Below, piece after piece: positions 60,806 through 64,000 of a DNA stretch of 64,000 bases. Every line of letters starts with the position of its first letter. Position 1 is the first letter of the stretch. The notes beneath the pieces are model-generated. The model was given only the letters and a program-made list of their open reading frames with translations. It was not told where the DNA came from and did no database searches. A program made the translations under genes and the position numbers. The stretch is from Dongia sedimenti (GTDB lineage: Bacteria; Pseudomonadota; Alphaproteobacteria; Dongiales; Dongiaceae), in the NCBI GenBank assembly GCA_030715195.1, contig JAUYVI010000007.1, positions 248,001 through 312,000 on the forward strand, written 5' to 3'.

Positions 60806-61219
60806 ATGGCGAAGCGTGTGGACAAGTCACCCTCTCAACAGATCGATGCGCGGATCAAGGAGCTCGGCGACTGGCGCGGCCAGATGCTCGCAAGGCTCCG
60901 CGCCCTGGTGAAAGAAGCTGACCCGGAAGTGGTCGAGGCATGGAAGTGGCGCGGCGTCCCGGTCTGGGAGCATGACGGCATCCTCTGCACCGGCGAGACC
61001 TACAAGGCGGTCGTGAAGATGACCTTCGCCAAGGGCGCGTCGCTGGCCGATCCCAAGGGCTTGTTCAATTCCAGCCTCGAGGGCAACACCCGGCGCGCCA
61101 TCGACTTCCGCGAGGCCGAGAAGATCAACGAGAGCGCGCTGAAGGCGCTGATCCGCGCCGCCGTGGCCCTGAACACGTCCAAAGCCAAGAAGCCGAAGAA
61201 GGTCGCCAAGAAAGCCTAA
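60806..61219 (+). CDS. DUF1801 protein
   Basis: A 137-aa DUF1801 member. Features are a helical N-terminus (DARIKELGDWRGQMLARLRALVKEADPEVVEAWKW), then GVPVWEHDGILCTGETYKAVVKMTF and KGLFNSSLEGNTRRAIDF. The C-terminus is Lys/Ala-rich (KKPKKVAKKA), which would aid nucleic-acid binding. No activity is established for the family. It is convergent with the aminotransferase gene with a 4-bp overlap. Confidence 0.87.
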   Translation: MAKRVDKSPSQQIDARIKELGDWRGQMLARLRALVKEADPEVVEAWKWRGVPVWEHDGILCTGETYKAVVKMTFAKGASLADPKGLFNSSLEGNTRRAIDFREAEKINESALKALIRAAVALNTSKAKKPKKVAKKA

Positions 61220-62649
61220 GCCTTCAGCAGGCCTTCTTGTCTCAGGTCCTGCATGGCGGCCTCGATGCCCTTGCGCAAGATACCGACCAACTCGTCGATC
61301 TGCGGCTCGGTCAGGGTGAGCGGCGGCGAGATCACGTTCAAGGCACCTAGCGGCCGCACGATCAGGCCGAGCCGCTCGCAATGATCGGAGATCCGCTTGC
61401 CGATATTGGCCGCGTCGGGCAGGTGCTCGCGCGTCGCCTTGTCGGCGACGTTCTCGACGCACATCATGAAATGCTTGCCGCGCACCTGGCCGACGATCGG
61501 CAGATCGAGGAGCTCGTTCAGCTTCTTCTCGAGATAGGGGCCCATCTTCCGCACATGGCCGCAGATATCGTCCCGCTCCATCAGCGCGATGTTGGCGAGG
61601 GCCGCGGCGCAGGCCACCGGATGTCCCGAATAGGTATAGCCATTGGTGAACCAGCCGTCGGGATCGGGGGCGCTCATCGCGTCGTAGATCCGGTCGGAGA
61701 AGATGCAGGCGCCGAGCGGCTGATAGCCGGAGGTCAGGCCCTTCGCGGTCACGATCATGTCCGGCTCGATCCCGAACACGTCCTTGGACGCGAAGAAATG
61801 CCCGAGCCGCCCGAACGCCGTCACCACCTCGTCGGAGATGTAGAGCACGTCATGCCGCTTGCAGACTTCGAGGGTCCGCGCGTGATAGCCCGGGGGCGGC
61901 ACGATCACGCCGCCGGCACCCATGATCGGCTCGGCGAAGAAGCAGGCGACGTTGTCGGCGCCGATCTCCAGGATCTTGTCCTCGAGCTCCTGCACCAGAT
62001 GGTCGCAGAACTCCGCTTCGCTCATATCCTCCTGGCGGGCCTTCTCCGAGCGGTAGAAGTTCGGCGAGGAAACGTGGTGAATCCACCCGTCGAGGAAGTT
62101 AAGGTAGGGGCTGCGATCGCCGGGCCGCCCGGTGATCGAACCGGTGAGGTAGGTGCTGCCGTGATAGGCGTCGATCCGGCTGATGACATGCATCTTCGAC
62201 TTCTTGCCGCGCCGCGCGTGATAGTAATGCGCGATGCGCACCGCCGTGTCGTTCGCGGTCGAGCCGCCGCAAGTATAGAAGACCTTGTTGAGGTCGCCGG
62301 GGGCGAGGCTCGCCAGCTTGGCGGAGAGTTCCGCGGCCGGCACGTTGGTGGTGTCGACGAAGGGATTGTAGAACGGCATCCGCATCGCCTGCGCGGCGAT
62401 CGCCTCGACGATCTCCTTCCGCCCGTAGCCCGCATTGACGCACCACAGGCCGCCGATCCCGTCGAGATAGCGCTTGCCCGAGATATCGGTGACATAGGCG
62501 CCCTCGGCCCGGTCCATGACCAGCGAGCCGTCCTGCTTGAAGGAGTCGAAATGGGTCCAGGGATGGACGAAGTGGTCGCGGTCCTTCCGCCAGATGTCCT
62601 GCGGATCGACTTGCCCAAGATCGGCCGCCCAAACCTTCGCGCCGGTCAT
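61216..62649 (-). CDS. Class III omega-aminotransferase
   Basis: A 477-aa PLP enzyme of the omega-amino-acid/polyamine-pyruvate type. It shows the start FVHPWTHFDSFKQDG, GIGGLWCVNAGYGR, FYTCGGSTANDTAVR (SGGSEAND-like), YHGSTYLTGSITG, the DEVVTAFGRLG cofactor motif and PLP Lys in TAKGLTSGYQPLGA. Substrates in this family are terminal amines, beta-alanine or similar compounds, so this one is not determined. It is divergent from a TetR gene with a near-perfect palindrome between, and is its likely target. Confidence 0.92.
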   Translation of the reverse strand: MTGAKVWAADLGQVDPQDIWRKDRDHFVHPWTHFDSFKQDGSLVMDRAEGAYVTDISGKRYLDGIGGLWCVNAGYGRKEIVEAIAAQAMRMPFYNPFVDTTNVPAAELSAKLASLAPGDLNKVFYTCGGSTANDTAVRIAHYYHARRGKKSKMHVISRIDAYHGSTYLTGSITGRPGDRSPYLNFLDGWIHHVSSPNFYRSEKARQEDMSEAEFCDHLVQELEDKILEIGADNVACFFAEPIMGAGGVIVPPPGYHARTLEVCKRHDVLYISDEVVTAFGRLGHFFASKDVFGIEPDMIVTAKGLTSGYQPLGACIFSDRIYDAMSAPDPDGWFTNGYTYSGHPVACAAALANIALMERDDICGHVRKMGPYLEKKLNELLDLPIVGQVRGKHFMMCVENVADKATREHLPDAANIGKRISDHCERLGLIVRPLGALNVISPPLTLTEPQIDELVGILRKGIEAAMQDLRQEGLLKA

Positions 62650-62692
62650 CGCCCATGCTCCCGTGTTTGTGTCTGGCCTAAATCTTATAGGT

Positions 62693-62708
62693 ACTCTAAT
62701 ATTATAGT
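62693..62708. promoter_or_regulatory. 16-bp near-palindrome, probable TetR operator
   Basis: ACTCTAATATTATAGT matches its reverse complement at 14 of 16 positions. It lies between the divergent aminotransferase and TetR genes, 44 bp from the first and 25 bp from the second, and includes TATAAT on the minus strand, so a bound repressor would block the aminotransferase promoter. Confidence 0.7.
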
Positions 62709-62732
62709 CAATCTGGATTCTGGAGGCGCAAG

Positions 62733-63368
62733 CTGAGCGGACTTCGAGAGAAACAAAAGGAATCGCGCCGCCAGGCCTTGCTGGCCGCTTCCGCCAAGCT
62801 GTTCAAGGAACAGGGTTTCGCCAGGACCTCGATGGAGGATATCGCGGCGGCGGCGGAGCTCTCGGTCGCCACCGCCTACAACTACTTCAAGACCAAGGGC
62901 GAGATCTGCGTCGCGATCTACAAGGCCGACCGCGACCTGGTGCAGCAGGCGACCGACAAGGTGATCGCGGCACCGCCGAAGGATCCGGTCGCCGCGATCT
63001 GCAAGCTGATCGAGACCGACTTCGAGACCGAGGTTCCGTTCGTCGACCGCGGCGCCTGGGAGGCGCTGTTCCTGGCCGCCTTGCAGAGCCCCGCCGGGGT
63101 GACCGAGGCCTGGACCGGCGCGGCGCTGATGCGGGTCGACCAGTTCAAGCGGCTCCTGAAGGTGCTGCAGGAGCGCGGGTCGGTCGCCGCCGACGCGGAT
63201 ATCGAAAGCGCGGCCGAGCTGCTCGGCGCGCTCGACTTCTCCACCTTCTTCAACTGGATCGTCGAGTGGCGCACCGGTTCGGGCGCCACCCGCCGCTTCC
63301 TCGACGCCGCGAAGAAGCGCCGCCTGCGCGCCCAGGTGAGGCAGTTGGTCGCCGGCCTCAGGGCCTGA
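62733..63368 (+). CDS. TetR-family regulator with a probable CTG start codon
   Basis: A 211-aa regulator. The helix-turn-helix is ALLAASAKLFKEQGFARTS, then MEDIAAAAELSVATAYNYFKTKGEI. An in-frame stop lies at 62697 and no ATG, GTG or TTG occurs before the TTG at 62778. The TTG there would cut into the first helix, while CTG at 62733 lies 6 nt after GGAGG and gives the family-like N-terminus MSGLREKQKESRRQALL. I therefore propose CTG as the start. The C-terminal domain is helical and unrecognised. It probably represses the divergent aminotransferase gene. Confidence 0.85.
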   Translation: MSGLREKQKESRRQALLAASAKLFKEQGFARTSMEDIAAAAELSVATAYNYFKTKGEICVAIYKADRDLVQQATDKVIAAPPKDPVAAICKLIETDFETEVPFVDRGAWEALFLAALQSPAGVTEAWTGAALMRVDQFKRLLKVLQERGSVAADADIESAAELLGALDFSTFFNWIVEWRTGSGATRRFLDAAKKRRLRAQVRQLVAGLRA

Positions 63369-63468
63369 TCCCTGGGCCCGATCACATATATTTATGTCGG
63401 CGAACCCGGTTGCGGGCTCGCGTGTTGATCACCGGACACGGGCGGCATTCCAGGGACCAGACGGGGGC

Positions 63469-64000
63469 ATGATCGAAAGGCGACGGATCGCGATGGCCCT
63501 GCTGGCGCTGTTCCTTGCCGCGTCGGCCGATGCGGGGGCGGCGCGCGCCGCGGACTCCAGGGCCGCCGATTACAAGGTCGAGATGACCAAGGTCGAGGAT
63601 TCGACCCTGAGCGCCGCCTTGCAGTCGAGCTCGACCCTGATCGAGCTGGAGAAGAAGCCGCCGGAGGACGTGACCGCGCTCCACCGCCGCGCCCAGGAGG
63701 ACCTGCAGCGCCTCGAGAAGGCCTTGCGGTCCTCGGGCTACTACGACGGCACGGTCACCATCATCGTCGACGGGCACAAGGTCGAGCCACAGGCGGCGCC
63801 GGGCGACTATCAGGACTCGACCGAGAAGAAGGTGCCGGTCGCGATCCGGATCGAGCCCGGCCCGCTCTACAAGCTGCGCAAGATCGAGGTCACCGGCTAT
63901 GGCGATCTGAAGTCGCGGCTGAAGCCCGGCAGCGCCGCCCGCGCCGCCGCGATCATCGCCGAGCGCCGGCTGCTGCTGGATCAGGTGATGGGGGAGGGCC
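63469..64000 (+). CDS. tamA: TamA/BamA-family outer-membrane protein, N-terminal part
   Basis: The frame from ATG 63469 runs off the window without a stop (177 codons). It has a signal peptide (ERRRIAMALLALFLAASADA) and then POTRA-like sequence: LEKALRSSGYYDGTVTI, then a VPVAIRIEPGPLYKLRKIEV segment and a Gly-Tyr-Gly turn. This matches the TamA group (translocation and assembly module, outer-membrane partner of TamB). The beta barrel is beyond the window. BamA itself is less likely because the visible POTRA pattern and short linker are those of TamA. Confidence 0.82.
   Translation, partial: MIERRRIAMALLALFLAASADAGAARAADSRAADYKVEMTKVEDSTLSAALQSSSTLIELEKKPPEDVTALHRRAQEDLQRLEKALRSSGYYDGTVTIIVDGHKVEPQAAPGDYQDSTEKKVPVAIRIEPGPLYKLRKIEVTGYGDLKSRLKPGSAARAAAIIAERRLLLDQVMGEG

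Noticed and set aside
1..64000. CRISPR arrays, insertion sequences and rRNA genes.
   Set aside because: No regularly spaced repeats, no transposase-like protein and no rRNA-like segment were seen.

Overview
The window is GC-rich, densely packed alphaproteobacterial DNA. The gene content (a trb-type conjugation operon with DUF736/DUF2274 genes, hslO-argF-argD, a VirA-like sensor kinase beside a MauG-like peroxidase, a cyanide-insensitive-type bd oxidase, several CUT2 sugar transporters) suggests a Rhodospirillales- or Rhizobiales-like soil or plant-associated bacterium. No rRNA gene is present, so the species cannot be named.

Region 1 (1-18936) is one end of an integrative conjugative element (ICE). 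It holds the 3' part of a DUF3363 relaxase, the coupling protein TraG, a CopG-type ribbon-helix-helix protein, and the mating-pair apparatus trbB-C-D-E-J-L-F-G-I with short overlaps, followed by DUF2274 and DUF736 genes. Downstream lies a visibly AT-richer cargo block (13974-18651). On the minus strand it has a six-gene cluster: an unknown 161-aa protein, a TIR-domain protein, a small zinc ribbon, two mutually related unknown proteins and a very small protein. Divergently from this cluster runs a 473-aa protein with a nuclease-like C-terminus. This block is the best candidate for an undescribed, possibly defensive, system. It is followed by a 45-bp 3' half of a tRNA-Gly(GCC) gene, a probable attachment-site scar.

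Region 2 (18937-29088) looks like a second island. It carries a six-gene minus-strand catabolic operon (CUT2 sugar-type ABC transporter, HpcH/HpaI aldolase, GlcD-type FAD oxidase), its GntR/FCD regulator, an HU protein with a striking 5' leader stem, an AlpA-like excisionase/regulator, and a tyrosine integrase whose gene begins 87 bp from the 3' end of an intact tRNA-Gly(CCC).

Region 3 (29190-64000) is ordinary chromosome. It contains a YnjBCD-type ABC transporter; an OmpA-like lipoprotein with a textbook sigma70 promoter and terminator; apaG-folE-argE; a response regulator, DUF1127 protein, MauG-like cytochrome c peroxidase and VirA-like hybrid kinase with a degenerate receiver; hslO, argF and argD; two tandem ABC-2 permeases; a hydrolase divergent from an AraC-type regulator across a perfect 15-bp inverted repeat; a second CUT2 transporter; cioAB; TetR and MipA/OmpV divergent genes; an MFS transporter; recX; an omega-type aminotransferase divergent from a TetR gene that appears to start with CTG; and the 5' end of a TamA-like outer-membrane protein that runs off the window.

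Coordinates of starts were chosen from Shine-Dalgarno (SD) position, overlap with neighbours and family N-termini. All functional names come from recognised motifs and gene order. No database search was run.
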